Of a stretch of DNA of 64,000 nucleotides, positions 15,067-24,317 are shown one piece after another. The notes below the pieces were generated by a model. The model was given only the letters and a program-made list of their open reading frames with translations. It ran no database searches and was not told where the DNA came from. The translations under genes and the position numbers were made by a program. Source of the stretch: PXAH01 sp964605645. GTDB taxonomy: Bacteria > Omnitrophota > Gorgyraeia > Duberdicusellales > 4484-171. How positions within the stretch are numbered: the stretch's first letter is position 1; every line of letters starts with the position of its first letter. The DNA lies in assembly GCA_964605645.1 (NCBI GenBank), contig CAZSDJ010000002.1:19800-83799 (forward strand), read 5' to 3'.

Positions 15067-16824
15067 ATGATTAAGCGCAAGGGTGTGGTGGCATCCGGTG
15101 GAGTAGGCATAGGTAAAGCTTACATAATTAGAGAAGATGACCTTTTTGTACCGAAGAAAAAGATTGCCTATGGTGATATATCGCGCGAAATCTATAAATT
15201 CGAAGAAGCTTTGATAAAAACTCGGCGTCAAATATCTCAAATTCAAGAAAAAATTTCAAAGGAAATTGGATTTGACCACGGGAGAATTTTTGAAGCTCAT
15301 TTTCTTGTTTTAGAAGACAGGGTTTTAATTGAAGATGTGATTAAACAGATAAAGAATAATCGGGTAAATGTGGAATATGCTTTTTCACAAAGTATCAAAA
15401 AGTATATCGAAACATTGTTAAAATTAAATGATGAATATTTGCGGGAAAGGGTTGTAGACATTAAAGATATTGCGCGTCGAGTAATAAAAGCAATGCTTAA
15501 AGAAAAAAGTGCAAAATTGATGGATTTAAAAAATAAAAGTGTAATTGTAGCTCATGACCTCACCCCTTCTCAAACAGCAGATATACCTAAGGAAAAAGTT
15601 ATAGCTTTTATTACGGATGTGGGGGGGAGAACTTCACATACGGCAATTATTGCCAGAAGCTTGGGGATCCCGGCAGTAGTGGGGCTTAAAGATGTTACTA
15701 AAAATATCAGCGATGGCAATGAAGTAATAGTTGATGGGTTTTCGGGGATGGCGATAGTTAAGCCGACTAAAAAAACAGTTGCAGATTATAAGAAAAAAAT
15801 AAATCGCTACTCTCAAGAAATAAAAGCAGCTAAAAGGCCGAAAATCGGCAAGGCGGTGACCAAAGACGGCAGGCGAATTGAGGTTTCAGCTAATATAGAA
15901 TTACCGGAAGAATTAGGATTAGTGAAAAAATATGGTGCCGACGGGATAGGCCTTTATCGGACTGAATATATTTTTCTCGGTAAAAGGGATTTGCCTTCTG
16001 AAGAACAGCAATATCAAGCTTATCTAAATGTGGCGAAGAAAGGTAAACCGGAATCGGTCATAATTAGAACGATTGATATTGGCGGAGATAAGTTTTTATC
16101 GCGGCCTGATGTTCCTCAAGAAATGAGTCCTTTTTTAGGCTGGAGAGCAATACGATTTTGTTTGGCTCGCCCCGAAGTATTTAAAACTCAAATTCGTGCT
16201 ATATTGAGAGCTTCTGCAGAAGGAAATGTAAAAATGATGTTTCCGATGATCTCCGGGATTGAAGAACTGCGTCAAGCTAAAAAGGTAGTTTCTGACTGCA
16301 AAAGAGAATTGAGAAAAAAAGGAAAAAAATTTGATGAACATATTAAAATAGGAGCAATGATTGAAGTTCCTGCGGCCGCCTTAACTGCTGATATCTTGGC
16401 AAAAGAATCTGATTTTTTTAGCATTGGCACAAATGATTTAATTCAATATTCTTTGGCAGTGGACAGGGCAAATGAAAAGGTTGCTTATCTTTACCAGCCG
16501 GCGCATCCGGCGGTATTGAAATTAATCAAAACTATTATTGAAGGTGCACAAAAAAATAAAATTTGGGTAGGGATGTGTGGGGAAATGTCATCAGAGCCTA
16601 CTTTAGCATTTTTACTGTTAGGCCTTGGCCTTGATGAATTCAGTATGCCGCCGCCTCAAGTATTAAAAATTAAAGAATTAATCCAAAGAGTAAAATTTGC
16701 AGATGCTAAAACGGCTGCCCAAAAAGCAATTAGCTTGCCTACTGCAGGAGAGATAGAAAAATATTTAAAAAGTAAATTAAGAAAAATTTTAGATAAAGAT
16801 TTTTATAATTTTCTCAATATATAA
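15067..16824 (+). CDS. ptsI: PTS enzyme I (phosphoenolpyruvate-protein phosphotransferase)
   Basis: Transfers phosphate from PEP to HPr. The active His is near residue 191 (GGRTSHTAIIARS), and the PEP-binding barrel holds GIGLYRTEYIF, the IGTNDLIQYS motif and the GMCGEMS Cys near 504. Length 585 is normal. AGGGAGGTT lies just before the ATG. Together with HPr, EIIA and YvcK it forms a complete soluble relay with no transporter, as in the regulatory PTS of several diderms. Confidence 0.95.
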   Translation: MIKRKGVVASGGVGIGKAYIIREDDLFVPKKKIAYGDISREIYKFEEALIKTRRQISQIQEKISKEIGFDHGRIFEAHFLVLEDRVLIEDVIKQIKNNRVNVEYAFSQSIKKYIETLLKLNDEYLRERVVDIKDIARRVIKAMLKEKSAKLMDLKNKSVIVAHDLTPSQTADIPKEKVIAFITDVGGRTSHTAIIARSLGIPAVVGLKDVTKNISDGNEVIVDGFSGMAIVKPTKKTVADYKKKINRYSQEIKAAKRPKIGKAVTKDGRRIEVSANIELPEELGLVKKYGADGIGLYRTEYIFLGKRDLPSEEQQYQAYLNVAKKGKPESVIIRTIDIGGDKFLSRPDVPQEMSPFLGWRAIRFCLARPEVFKTQIRAILRASAEGNVKMMFPMISGIEELRQAKKVVSDCKRELRKKGKKFDEHIKIGAMIEVPAAALTADILAKESDFFSIGTNDLIQYSLAVDRANEKVAYLYQPAHPAVLKLIKTIIEGAQKNKIWVGMCGEMSSEPTLAFLLLGLGLDEFSMPPPQVLKIKELIQRVKFADAKTAAQKAISLPTAGEIEKYLKSKLRKILDKDFYNFLNI

Positions 16825-16835
16825 TTGGGGGTAGT

Positions 16836-17894
16836 ATGGAAATTGGTAAAATACGAAAAAAAATAGATAAAATTGACGAACAAATCTTAAAAAATTTAAA
16901 TCAGCGGGCTGAAGAAGTTTTAAAGATATCAAATTTGAAAAAGGAAAAAAAGATAAGAAGGTATTCTCCCGAACGAGAAAGTAAAATTATTAGGCGCTTG
17001 AGCCGGATTAACAAAGGGCCATTTACAAAAAAAGATATACAAAATATATTTGTGGAGATTCTTTCAGCTTCAAGATCTCAAAAAGAACAACTTAAAATAG
17101 CCTATCTTGGCCCGGAAGGTACCTTTACCCATTTGGCAGCAAGAAAAAAATTTGGTAAAAAATGTCAATATTTACCGGCTGAAGGGATCGCTGATGTTTT
17201 CTCCGGGATAGCCAAAGAAAAGGCAGATTTTGGAGTAGTCCCTGTCGAGAATTCTACAGAAGGGGTGGTAAGCCATACTTTAGATATGTTTTTTACTTCA
17301 AATTTAAGTATTTGTGCAGAAGTTACTTTAAATATTTCTCATAACCTTCTCGGGCGGAAAAACTGTAAGATAAAAAGAGTTTACTCTAATCCTCAAGTAT
17401 TTTCTCAATGCCGAGGTTGGCTTGCTAAAAATTTAGCCGATGTAGAATTGATACCGACAACTTCAACTGCAACTGCGGCAAAAAGAGCAAAAAGTGACCG
17501 CTGGGGCGCTTGCGTTGGAGGAAAAATTTTGGCTGATTTATACAAGCTGGATTGGATAACCGGTTCTATTGAAGATTCATCTTCAAATTATACAAGGTTT
17601 TTAGTTATTGCCCCTTCAGACAGTGATCCTTCCGGAGACGATAAGACTTCGGTATTATTTTCAGTAAAGGATAAAGTGGGGGCACTATATGATGTGTTAT
17701 CTTTTTTTCGGCAGAATAAAATAAATCTTACCAAAATTGAATCGCGGCCTTCTAAAAAGAAACCCTGGGAATATTATTTTTTTGTGGATCTCGAAGGACA
17801 TAAAAATTCAAAACATCTCAAAAAAGCATTAGATAAATTAAAAGAAAAGTGTATTTTTGTTAAAATTTTAGGATCTTATCCAAAAGAAAAATAA
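16836..17894 (+). CDS. pheA: Bifunctional chorismate mutase / prephenate dehydratase
   Basis: P-protein for phenylalanine synthesis, 352 residues. Domain order: AroQ chorismate mutase (about 1-90; RKKIDKIDEQIL start), prephenate dehydratase (95-270; YLGPEGTFTH, PVENSTEG, and the catalytic TRF in NYTRFLVI), then a C-terminal ACT domain with the ESRP motif (KIESRPSKK) that binds phenylalanine for feedback inhibition. GGGGGTAG precedes the ATG. First of four aromatic-pathway genes in a row. Confidence 0.95.
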   Translation: MEIGKIRKKIDKIDEQILKNLNQRAEEVLKISNLKKEKKIRRYSPERESKIIRRLSRINKGPFTKKDIQNIFVEILSASRSQKEQLKIAYLGPEGTFTHLAARKKFGKKCQYLPAEGIADVFSGIAKEKADFGVVPVENSTEGVVSHTLDMFFTSNLSICAEVTLNISHNLLGRKNCKIKRVYSNPQVFSQCRGWLAKNLADVELIPTTSTATAAKRAKSDRWGACVGGKILADLYKLDWITGSIEDSSSNYTRFLVIAPSDSDPSGDDKTSVLFSVKDKVGALYDVLSFFRQNKINLTKIESRPSKKKPWEYYFFVDLEGHKNSKHLKKALDKLKEKCIFVKILGSYPKEK

Positions 17895-17915
17895 AACTAA
17901 TTTAAAATATTGAAT

Positions 17916-19004
17916 ATGAAATATCGAAATGAATTAGATAAAGTGAAGGCTTATCAACCCGGTAAACCCATTGAAGAGTTAAAACGAGAAAAAAAATTGA
18001 TAAAAATTGATAAATTAGCTTCGAATGAAATTCCTTTTAGGCCCACTTACATTAATAAAGCCGTAAACAAAGAATTAAAAAATATAAACCGTTATCCGGA
18101 AAGTTCTTGTTTTTACCTAAGGCAAAAATTAGCCAAAAACTTAGATGTAACAACTGATTCGATAGTATTTGGAAATGGATCTGATGAAATTATCACATTA
18201 GCCCTTAAAACTTTTATAGAAAAACAAGATGAAGTTATTGTAGCTTTTCCCACATTTTTAATTTACCAAATACAATCCCAACTTTTTGGGGCGAAGGTGG
18301 TGAAAATACCTTTAAAGAATTACGTTAATTATTTAGATAAAATTATTGAAAAAATCAATAAAAAAACAAAAATTATTTTTATCGCTAATCCGGATAATCC
18401 AACCGGGATTTATTTCAATCAAAACCAAATAATGAATTTTATCAGAAAAGTACCTAAGAATATCTTGTTATTTTTTGATGAGGCTTACTTTGAATTTGCA
18501 CCTGATGATTTTCCAAATCTAATTAAATTATTAAAAACCAGAAAGAATATATTAGTAACCAGAACTTTTTCAAAAGCTTACGGCTTAGCCGGCTTGAGGA
18601 TCGGTTACGCTGTAACCGGTAAAAAAATAGCAGAACTGCTTAATAAGGTACGTGAACCTTTTAATATAAATAGAATTGCCCAAGTTGCAGCTCAAGCTGC
18701 TTTAGAAAATAAAGATTTTGCTAAAAAAATAGTTAACTTTACAAACAAGGAGAAGAATTATTTTTATAAAAGTTTTGATCGTTTAAATATTAGTTATCAA
18801 AGAAGTGCAACTAACTTTATTTTAGTTAATTTTAAAAAAAATACCAAAAAACTTTATCAATATATGTTAAATAATGGTGTAATTGTGAGAGAATTAAGTA
18901 GGTGGGGCCTGACTAATTATTTTCGAGTTACCGTCGGCACCAATCTACAAAATAAAAATTTTATTAAACTTCTTAAAAATTATGCGGGGAGGAAAAAGAG
19001 ATGA
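17916..19004 (+). CDS. hisC: Histidinol-phosphate/aromatic aminotransferase
   Basis: PLP-dependent class II aminotransferase fold of 362 residues. The PLP lysine is in TRTFSKAYGLAGLRIGY and the substrate-contact segment is NPDNPTG. It is not beside the other his genes (31-34 kb) but between pheA and DAHP synthase. It may therefore also, or mainly, transaminate phenylpyruvate and hydroxyphenylpyruvate; HisC homologues are known to do both. ATG 17916 preferred over TTG 17910. Overlaps the next gene by 4 bp (ATGA). Confidence 0.9.
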   Translation: MKYRNELDKVKAYQPGKPIEELKREKKLIKIDKLASNEIPFRPTYINKAVNKELKNINRYPESSCFYLRQKLAKNLDVTTDSIVFGNGSDEIITLALKTFIEKQDEVIVAFPTFLIYQIQSQLFGAKVVKIPLKNYVNYLDKIIEKINKKTKIIFIANPDNPTGIYFNQNQIMNFIRKVPKNILLFFDEAYFEFAPDDFPNLIKLLKTRKNILVTRTFSKAYGLAGLRIGYAVTGKKIAELLNKVREPFNINRIAQVAAQAALENKDFAKKIVNFTNKEKNYFYKSFDRLNISYQRSATNFILVNFKKNTKKLYQYMLNNGVIVRELSRWGLTNYFRVTVGTNLQNKNFIKLLKNYAGRKKR

Positions 19005-20017
19005 TTATTGTTTTAAAAAAAGGCACAGAGCAGAAAGATATTGATAATTTACTTAAAAAAGTGAAGAGTTTAGGTTTGAAACCGATGGTATCTAAAGGAC
19101 AAGAACGAACAATTGTAGGGGTGATCGGCCCGGAAGATGTTATCCGGCTTCAGCCACTAGAAGCTTATCCCGGTGTTGATAAAGTTATGCCGGTATTGGC
19201 ACCTTACAAATTAGTTTCTCGGGAATTTAAACAGCAAAATAGTGTGATTAAAATTAAAGATTCAGTTGAATTTGGCGCAAAAAAAATAAATATTGTTGCC
19301 GGCCCTTGTTCAATTGAGACAAAAGAATCACTGGAGGCGGTGGCAAAAAGTATAAAAATGATGGGTGGATCTTTGGTTCGGGGCGGAGCTTTTAAACCGA
19401 GAACTTCTCCCTATAGTTTTCAAGGACTGGGAGAAGAGGGTTTGAAAATTTTGCAAGGGGTATCAGAACAGTTTGATATGCCTACTGTAACTGAAGTTAT
19501 GGATACCAGAGATGTTGAATTAGTGGCTCGTTATGCTGATGTATTGCAGATTGGTGCAAGAAATATGCAGAATTTTAATCTTTTGAAAGAAGTCGGCCAA
19601 ACTAAAAAACCAATTATCTTAAAAAGAGGATTGTCGGCTACCGTCAAAGAACTTTTGATGAGTGCAGAATATATTTTATCCGAGGGTAATTTTAACGTAA
19701 TTTTATGTGAAAGGGGTGTTAGAACTTTTAGTGAATTTACCCGCAACACTTTAGATATAAGTGCTGTCCCGGTTATCAAGATGCTTTCACACCTTCCGGT
19801 AATTGTCGATCCTTCTCATGCTGCCGGCAAGTGGGGTTTGGTCAATCCTTTAAGTAAAGCTGCGGTGGCAGCCGGTGCCGATGGCCTTTTAGTTGAGGTT
19901 CACCCTAATCCTAAGGAAGCTTTAAGCGATGGCCCTCAGCAATTGTTGCCGGAAAATTTTAATGTTTTAGTTAAGGAAGTAAGAAAAGTCGCTGAAGCTG
20001 TGGGAAGAGAGTTATAA
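19001..20017 (+). CDS. aroF: 3-deoxy-7-phosphoheptulonate synthase, type I-beta
   Basis: First enzyme of the shikimate pathway, joining PEP and erythrose 4-phosphate. 338 residues: an N-terminal ferredoxin-like regulatory domain (about 1-70) as in Thermotoga DAHP synthase, then the barrel with VAGPCSIE, RGGAFKPRTSPYSFQG, IGARNMQNF, KRGLSAT and VDPSHAAGK. The N-terminal domain is the known binding site for aromatic feedback inhibitors in this subfamily. Translationally coupled to hisC by the 4-bp overlap. Confidence 0.94.
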   Translation: MIIVLKKGTEQKDIDNLLKKVKSLGLKPMVSKGQERTIVGVIGPEDVIRLQPLEAYPGVDKVMPVLAPYKLVSREFKQQNSVIKIKDSVEFGAKKINIVAGPCSIETKESLEAVAKSIKMMGGSLVRGGAFKPRTSPYSFQGLGEEGLKILQGVSEQFDMPTVTEVMDTRDVELVARYADVLQIGARNMQNFNLLKEVGQTKKPIILKRGLSATVKELLMSAEYILSEGNFNVILCERGVRTFSEFTRNTLDISAVPVIKMLSHLPVIVDPSHAAGKWGLVNPLSKAAVAAGADGLLVEVHPNPKEALSDGPQQLLPENFNVLVKEVRKVAEAVGREL

Positions 20018-20020
20018 ATT

Positions 20021-20055
20021 AGTCCATAGTCCAAAGTCCTATGTCCAAAGTCAAT
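20021..20055 (+). repeat. Five-unit heptamer array (AGTCCAA-type) at the tyrA start
   Basis: AGTCCAT, AGTCCAA, AGTCCTA, TGTCCAA, AGTCAAT. One possible tyrA ATG (20041) lies inside the array. Confidence 0.88.
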
Positions 20056-20067
20056 ATTAGAAATGAT

Positions 20068-20904
20068 ATGGAGTTGAAGCAAGTTAAAAAAGTTGGGGTT
20101 ATCGGAGTTGGTTTAATGGGGGGCTCTTTAGCCTTGGCTCTTAAGAAAAGTTTCAATAATTTTGAGATTATAGGCCATGCCAGAAGCGATAAAACATTTA
20201 GGCGCCTTAGAAAAGCAAAGGTCTTAGATAGGATTGAAAGGTCTGATAAAAAAATTGCTCAAGAAGCGGATATTCTAATTTTAGCTACTCCGGTGGGGAT
20301 AATTATTGATCTTTTAAAGAAATTAGCTCCTCACCTTAAAAAAGGAGCAATTGTTTTTGATTTAGGAAGCAGTAAAAAAGAAATAGAAAAAATAGCTAAA
20401 AGCAATCTTTCTAAAGGAGTTTATTTTGTGGGTTGCCATCCTTTTTGCGGTTCAGAAAAAAAAGGAGTTGCCAGAGCCAGAGGGGATCTTTACCAAGATT
20501 CAATATGCTTTATAACTTCAAAAAATAAAGCAACACCGGTAGTTTCCAAAATTTGGAAAAAAATTGGTGCTATTGTTATTCAAGTAAACTCAAAAGCTCA
20601 TGATAAAATTACTTGTTTTCTTTCGCACCTACCTCATCTTATTTGTTTTTCTTTGCTGAATACAGTACCGAATAATTATTTAAATTTCAGTTCGTCAGGT
20701 TTTCGTGATTTTACCAGAATCGGTTCTTCTTCCGATAGCCTTTGGACCGATATTTTTTTAACCAACAAAAAAGAAATATTAAAAAGTATAAATAAAACAA
20801 AAAAAGAAATAGGTAAATTTACTAAAGCAATTAAAACAGAAGACCGGAAAAAAATAAAAATATTAATAAAGAAAGCAAACAGAAAAAGAACTAAAGTTTT
20901 ATGA
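20068..20904 (+). CDS. tyrA: Prephenate dehydrogenase
   Basis: NAD-dependent oxidative decarboxylation of prephenate to hydroxyphenylpyruvate for tyrosine. The Rossmann loop VGVIGVGLMGGSLALALK is near the N-terminus, and the conserved His of TyrA is in GCHPFCGSEKKG. About 278 residues, no ACT domain. Two starts are possible: ATG 20068, which fits the family N-terminus, and ATG 20041, which would add nine residues encoded by the heptamer array. Neither has a clear ribosome site. Overlaps cmk by 4 bp. The EPSP synthase gene (aroA) often found between tyrA and cmk is absent here. Confidence 0.92.
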   Translation: MELKQVKKVGVIGVGLMGGSLALALKKSFNNFEIIGHARSDKTFRRLRKAKVLDRIERSDKKIAQEADILILATPVGIIIDLLKKLAPHLKKGAIVFDLGSSKKEIEKIAKSNLSKGVYFVGCHPFCGSEKKGVARARGDLYQDSICFITSKNKATPVVSKIWKKIGAIVIQVNSKAHDKITCFLSHLPHLICFSLLNTVPNNYLNFSSSGFRDFTRIGSSSDSLWTDIFLTNKKEILKSINKTKKEIGKFTKAIKTEDRKKIKILIKKANRKRTKVL

Positions 20905-21554
20905 TTGTAGCAATAGATGGGCCGGCAGGTTCAGGTAAAACTACTGTAGCAAGAAGGTTAGCTAAAAGATTAGGTTTTGCTTTCCTCGATACGGGGGCAA
21001 CTTACCGGGCTTTAACTTATTCTGCTTTGGAAAAAAATATCAACCTGGAAGTTGAAGAAAAATTAGCTGATTTGGCAGCCAATCTCAATTTAAAGATAGA
21101 AGACAATAAAATATATCTGTACGACAATGATATCAGTAAGGAAATTCGTAAATCAAGAATTGATAAAAATATTTCAAAAATAGTTAGTTTTGAGAAAGTG
21201 CGGAAAGTGATGAGCTCACTGCAAAGGCGAGAAGCTTCCGATAAAGATTGTGTGATAGAAGGCAGGGATATTACAACTGTAGTTTTTCCCGATGCAGAAT
21301 TTAAATTTTATCTGGACGCTGATCAAAAGATCCGGGCTAAAAGAAGAATCCATCAATTGTTGGAAGAAGGAGAGGCTGTAAATTCAGAAGAGGTTGAAGC
21401 CGATCTGATAAAAAGAGACAATGCAGATAAAAACCGCAAAGTAGGATCTCTTCAATTAACCAAAGAAACTCGTTATATTGATACTACAAAGTTATTAATT
21501 CCAGAAGTTATTGAAAAGTTATACGGGATAGTTAGCCAGAGATTTCAAAAGTAA
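20901..21554 (+). CDS. cmk: Cytidylate kinase
   Basis: Phosphorylates CMP and dCMP. P-loop IDGPAGSGKTT at residues 5-15; DTGATYRALT, the EGRDITTVVFPDA segment and RDNADKNR are Cmk hallmarks. 217 residues, normal length. The last codons of tyrA overlap its ATG. Confidence 0.95.
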   Translation: MIVAIDGPAGSGKTTVARRLAKRLGFAFLDTGATYRALTYSALEKNINLEVEEKLADLAANLNLKIEDNKIYLYDNDISKEIRKSRIDKNISKIVSFEKVRKVMSSLQRREASDKDCVIEGRDITTVVFPDAEFKFYLDADQKIRAKRRIHQLLEEGEAVNSEEVEADLIKRDNADKNRKVGSLQLTKETRYIDTTKLLIPEVIEKLYGIVSQRFQK

Positions 21555-21590
21555 TTGAACTTGCCAATTGCTGATAAATAAGTAAAAAAG

Positions 21591-23387
21591 ATGAATCAAA
21601 TAAATAAAATTAGAAATTTTTGTATTATTGCTCATATTGATCATGGCAAATCTACTTTGGCTGATCGATTTTTAGAAATAGCCGGTACTATCGGAAAAGG
21701 TAAAATTGCTCAGCAAATGTTAGATAGCATGGAACTGGAAAGGGAAAGAGGGATAACCATCAAAGCAAAAGCAGTGCGATTGATTTACTCAGCGGGCGGG
21801 ATCAGTTACATTTTAAATTTGATTGATACCCCCGGCCATGTTGATTTTAGTTATGAGGTAGCAAAATCTCTTAAAGGCTGTGAAGGAGCGATTCTTTTGG
21901 TTGATGCGGCTCAAGGGATTGAAGCTCAAACAGTAGCTAATTTTCATCTTGCTTTAGAAAGTAATTTAAAAATCATACCGGTTCTGAATAAAATTGATTT
22001 ACCGGGAGCAGATCCTGAAAAAATTTATCGGCAACTATTTGATATTTTTGGTTTTAGGCGAGAAGAGATTTTAGCAGTATCTGCCAAAGATGGAACCGGG
22101 GTGAAACATTTGTTAAATAAAATAATTGAAGAGGTTCCATCTCCCTCTGGAAACATTAGTGATCCGGTTAAAGCCGTGCTTTTTGATTCTGCCTACGACC
22201 TATACAAAGGAGTTATACTTTTTGTACGTGTTTTTGACGGTAAAATTAAATTAGGAGATAAAATTTTATTGATGTACCAAAACAAAGAGTACCGGGTGGA
22301 AGAAATGGGGATATTCTGTCCGGAACCGCTAAAAAAAGAAAGTCTGGCTTGCGGCCAAGTTGGTTATGTTTGTTGTAATATAAAAAATCCTAATGAAATT
22401 GATGTAGGAGACACCATAACATTGAGTGCTAAGCCGGCTGCTACTCCTTTTGAAGGGTATAAAAAAATGTCACCTATGGTTTTTGCAGGGATTTTTCCTT
22501 CTTCTTCACAAGATTATGAGGGTTTGCGGAAAGCAATTGAAAAATTAAACCTTTCCGACTCTTCTTTTAGTTATGAGCCGGATAGTTTAGGGAGTTTAGG
22601 CTATGGTTTTCGCTGTGGTTTTTTAGGCCTTCTCCACATGGATATAGTTCAAGAAAGATTGGAAAGAGAATATAATCTGGATTTAATAGTCACATCACCC
22701 AGTGTTAAGTATAAAATAAAACGAAAAGGAGAAACCAAAACCGAAGAAATCGAAAGTGCCCATCAATTCCCGGATCAACAAGAAGTTGAAGAAGCTTATG
22801 AACCGTATGTTTCTGCGGCGATTATGGCGCCGGTTGATTTTATTGATCCCGTCTGTGATTTGGCTAAATCAAAAAGAGGGAATTTTGTAAAAATGGATTA
22901 TTTAGGAAAAGACCGGTTGAATATTGTATTTGAAATACCATTATCGGAGATAGTTATTGATTTTTATGATAAAATAAAATCTGTTACTCGCGGCTACGGT
23001 TCCTTTGATTACCAGTTTATAGGGTACAAAAAAACAGATATTGTCCAATTAGATATTTTGTTTAATCAAAAGAAAGTGGATGCTTTTTCACTTTTAGTAC
23101 ATAGTAGCAAAGCCGAAAGCAAAGGTAGAGCAGTTGCGGAAAGGTTAAAAGAATTGATACCGCGTCAGATGTATGAAGTTAAAGTTCAGGCTGCAATTGG
23201 TTCAAAAATTATTGCATCCACTAAAGTTCGGGCTATGAAAAAGAATGTTACTGCCAAGTGCTACGGAGGCGATGTAACTCGAAAAAGAAAACTTTGGGAA
23301 AAGCAGAAACAAGGTAAAAAGAAAATGAAACAATTAGGCAATGTTTCTGTACCAAGGGAAGCATTTCTCGAAGTTTTAAAAATGTAG
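21591..23387 (+). CDS. lepA: Elongation factor 4 (LepA), ribosomal back-translocase GTPase
   Basis: Translational GTPase of 598 residues. G1 AHIDHGKSTLADR, G3 DTPGHVDFSYEV and G4 NKIDLPGADP are clear, and the LepA-specific C-terminal domain (KKNVTAKCYGGDVTRKRKL) is present. It remodels stalled ribosomes or aids initiation. It sits 9 bp upstream of lepB, the common lepA-lepB order, with an AGGAG site between them. Confidence 0.96.
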   Translation: MNQINKIRNFCIIAHIDHGKSTLADRFLEIAGTIGKGKIAQQMLDSMELERERGITIKAKAVRLIYSAGGISYILNLIDTPGHVDFSYEVAKSLKGCEGAILLVDAAQGIEAQTVANFHLALESNLKIIPVLNKIDLPGADPEKIYRQLFDIFGFRREEILAVSAKDGTGVKHLLNKIIEEVPSPSGNISDPVKAVLFDSAYDLYKGVILFVRVFDGKIKLGDKILLMYQNKEYRVEEMGIFCPEPLKKESLACGQVGYVCCNIKNPNEIDVGDTITLSAKPAATPFEGYKKMSPMVFAGIFPSSSQDYEGLRKAIEKLNLSDSSFSYEPDSLGSLGYGFRCGFLGLLHMDIVQERLEREYNLDLIVTSPSVKYKIKRKGETKTEEIESAHQFPDQQEVEEAYEPYVSAAIMAPVDFIDPVCDLAKSKRGNFVKMDYLGKDRLNIVFEIPLSEIVIDFYDKIKSVTRGYGSFDYQFIGYKKTDIVQLDILFNQKKVDAFSLLVHSSKAESKGRAVAERLKELIPRQMYEVKVQAAIGSKIIASTKVRAMKKNVTAKCYGGDVTRKRKLWEKQKQGKKKMKQLGNVSVPREAFLEVLKM

Positions 23388-23395
23388 GAGAAAAA

Positions 23396-23980
23396 ATGAA
23401 AAAAGGTGCATTAAGAGAGTGGATTGAATCAATAGTTGTTGCAGCGATTTTGGTAATAATTTTAAAAATGTTTTTCTTTCAAATGTATAAAATCCCTACT
23501 ACTTCAATGGTTCCCACTTTGATGCCGGGAGATAAAATTTTTGTCAGTAAATTAAGTTATGGGCCAAAGCTCCCGTTTAGTTTATTGCGCTTGCCCGGAT
23601 TTAGTAAGGTTAAGAGAGGAGATGTAATTGTTTTTGTTCCGCCGGATGAAGTCAATCAGCCATGGTACAGGCGGAAACCTTATATAAAAAGAGTTATTGG
23701 CTTACCGGGAGAGATGGTGCAGATAAAAAAAGGAAATATCAGGATTAATGATCAAGAAATTTTAATGCCGGAGATTGCTGCGTTTTTTTATTATAATCAA
23801 GGCAAATACGGAGATTTAGAAAAAAAAGTAATTGTTCCCCAAGATAAATATTTTTGTTTAGGCGATAATAGCATTAGTTCCAAGGATAGCCGCTATTGGG
23901 GGTTTGTAGATCAAGAACAAATTATTGGGGAAGCACTTTTTATTTGGTGGCCGCCAAAAAGAATCGGGATGATTGAATGA
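23396..23980 (+). CDS. lepB: Signal peptidase I
   Basis: Membrane protease that removes Sec/Tat signal peptides. One N-terminal transmembrane helix (about residues 11-28), then the catalytic Ser37 in TTSMVPTLMPGD and general-base Lys98 in YIKRVIGLPGE. The box D/E region GDNSISSKDSRYWG completes the family motifs. 194 residues. The end overlaps the lipoprotein gene by 4 bp. Confidence 0.95.
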   Translation: MKKGALREWIESIVVAAILVIILKMFFFQMYKIPTTSMVPTLMPGDKIFVSKLSYGPKLPFSLLRLPGFSKVKRGDVIVFVPPDEVNQPWYRRKPYIKRVIGLPGEMVQIKKGNIRINDQEILMPEIAAFFYYNQGKYGDLEKKVIVPQDKYFCLGDNSISSKDSRYWGFVDQEQIIGEALFIWWPPKRIGMIE

Positions 23981-24294
23981 TTAAAAGTCCAAAGTCCAAA
24001 GTCCAAAGTCCAAAGTCAATAAAAGAGATTAGTTTACTTTTTATAATAGGTTTGTTTTTAATTGGTTGCATTAGAACTCAGGAATATATTTATCAAGAGG
24101 ATGCTTTTAAGAAAGTTGAAGAAGTTGAAGGACAGCCGGAAGAAAAGTTAGAAATTGGCCAAGAAAAATGGATGGATATTTATTTCGAAGAAAATAATTT
24201 TATTATGCAGTGTCCGGTTTGTATGAGAAGATATCCGGGCAATGTAGAAAAATGTCCTTATGATGGGGCAAATTTAGATAAAATTAAGGAGTAA
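23977..24294 (+). CDS. Small lipoprotein with a zinc-ribbon-like Cys motif
   Basis: 105 residues; I do not recognise a named family. A lipobox ends at Cys31 (LFLIGC), so it is a predicted lipoprotein. The charged N-region of the signal peptide (KSPKSKVQSPKS) is encoded by a five-unit AGTCCAA heptamer array. The C-terminal part has CPVCMRRYPGN then CPYDG, a CxxC...Cx2-3 pattern like a rubredoxin/zinc-ribbon knuckle. Overlaps lepB by 4 bp and is followed by pgsA, so expression with membrane biogenesis genes is likely. Role unknown. Confidence 0.75.
   Translation: MIKSPKSKVQSPKSIKEISLLFIIGLFLIGCIRTQEYIYQEDAFKKVEEVEGQPEEKLEIGQEKWMDIYFEENNFIMQCPVCMRRYPGNVEKCPYDGANLDKIKE
23986..24020 (+). repeat. 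Five-unit heptamer array (AGTCCAA x4 + AGTCAAT) in the lipoprotein signal peptide
   Basis: Four identical AGTCCAA units followed by AGTCAAT, the same terminal unit as in the array at 20021-20055. Translated in frame as a Ser/Pro/Lys-rich N-region. Confidence 0.92.
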
Positions 24295-24317
24295 CTTTTA
24301 ACCTATGAGGTGTAAAA

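Noticed and set aside
14704..15246. 180-codon minus-strand ORF spanning yvcK, ptsH and ptsI
   Set aside because: It opposes three clear + strand genes at once and its translation has no family features.
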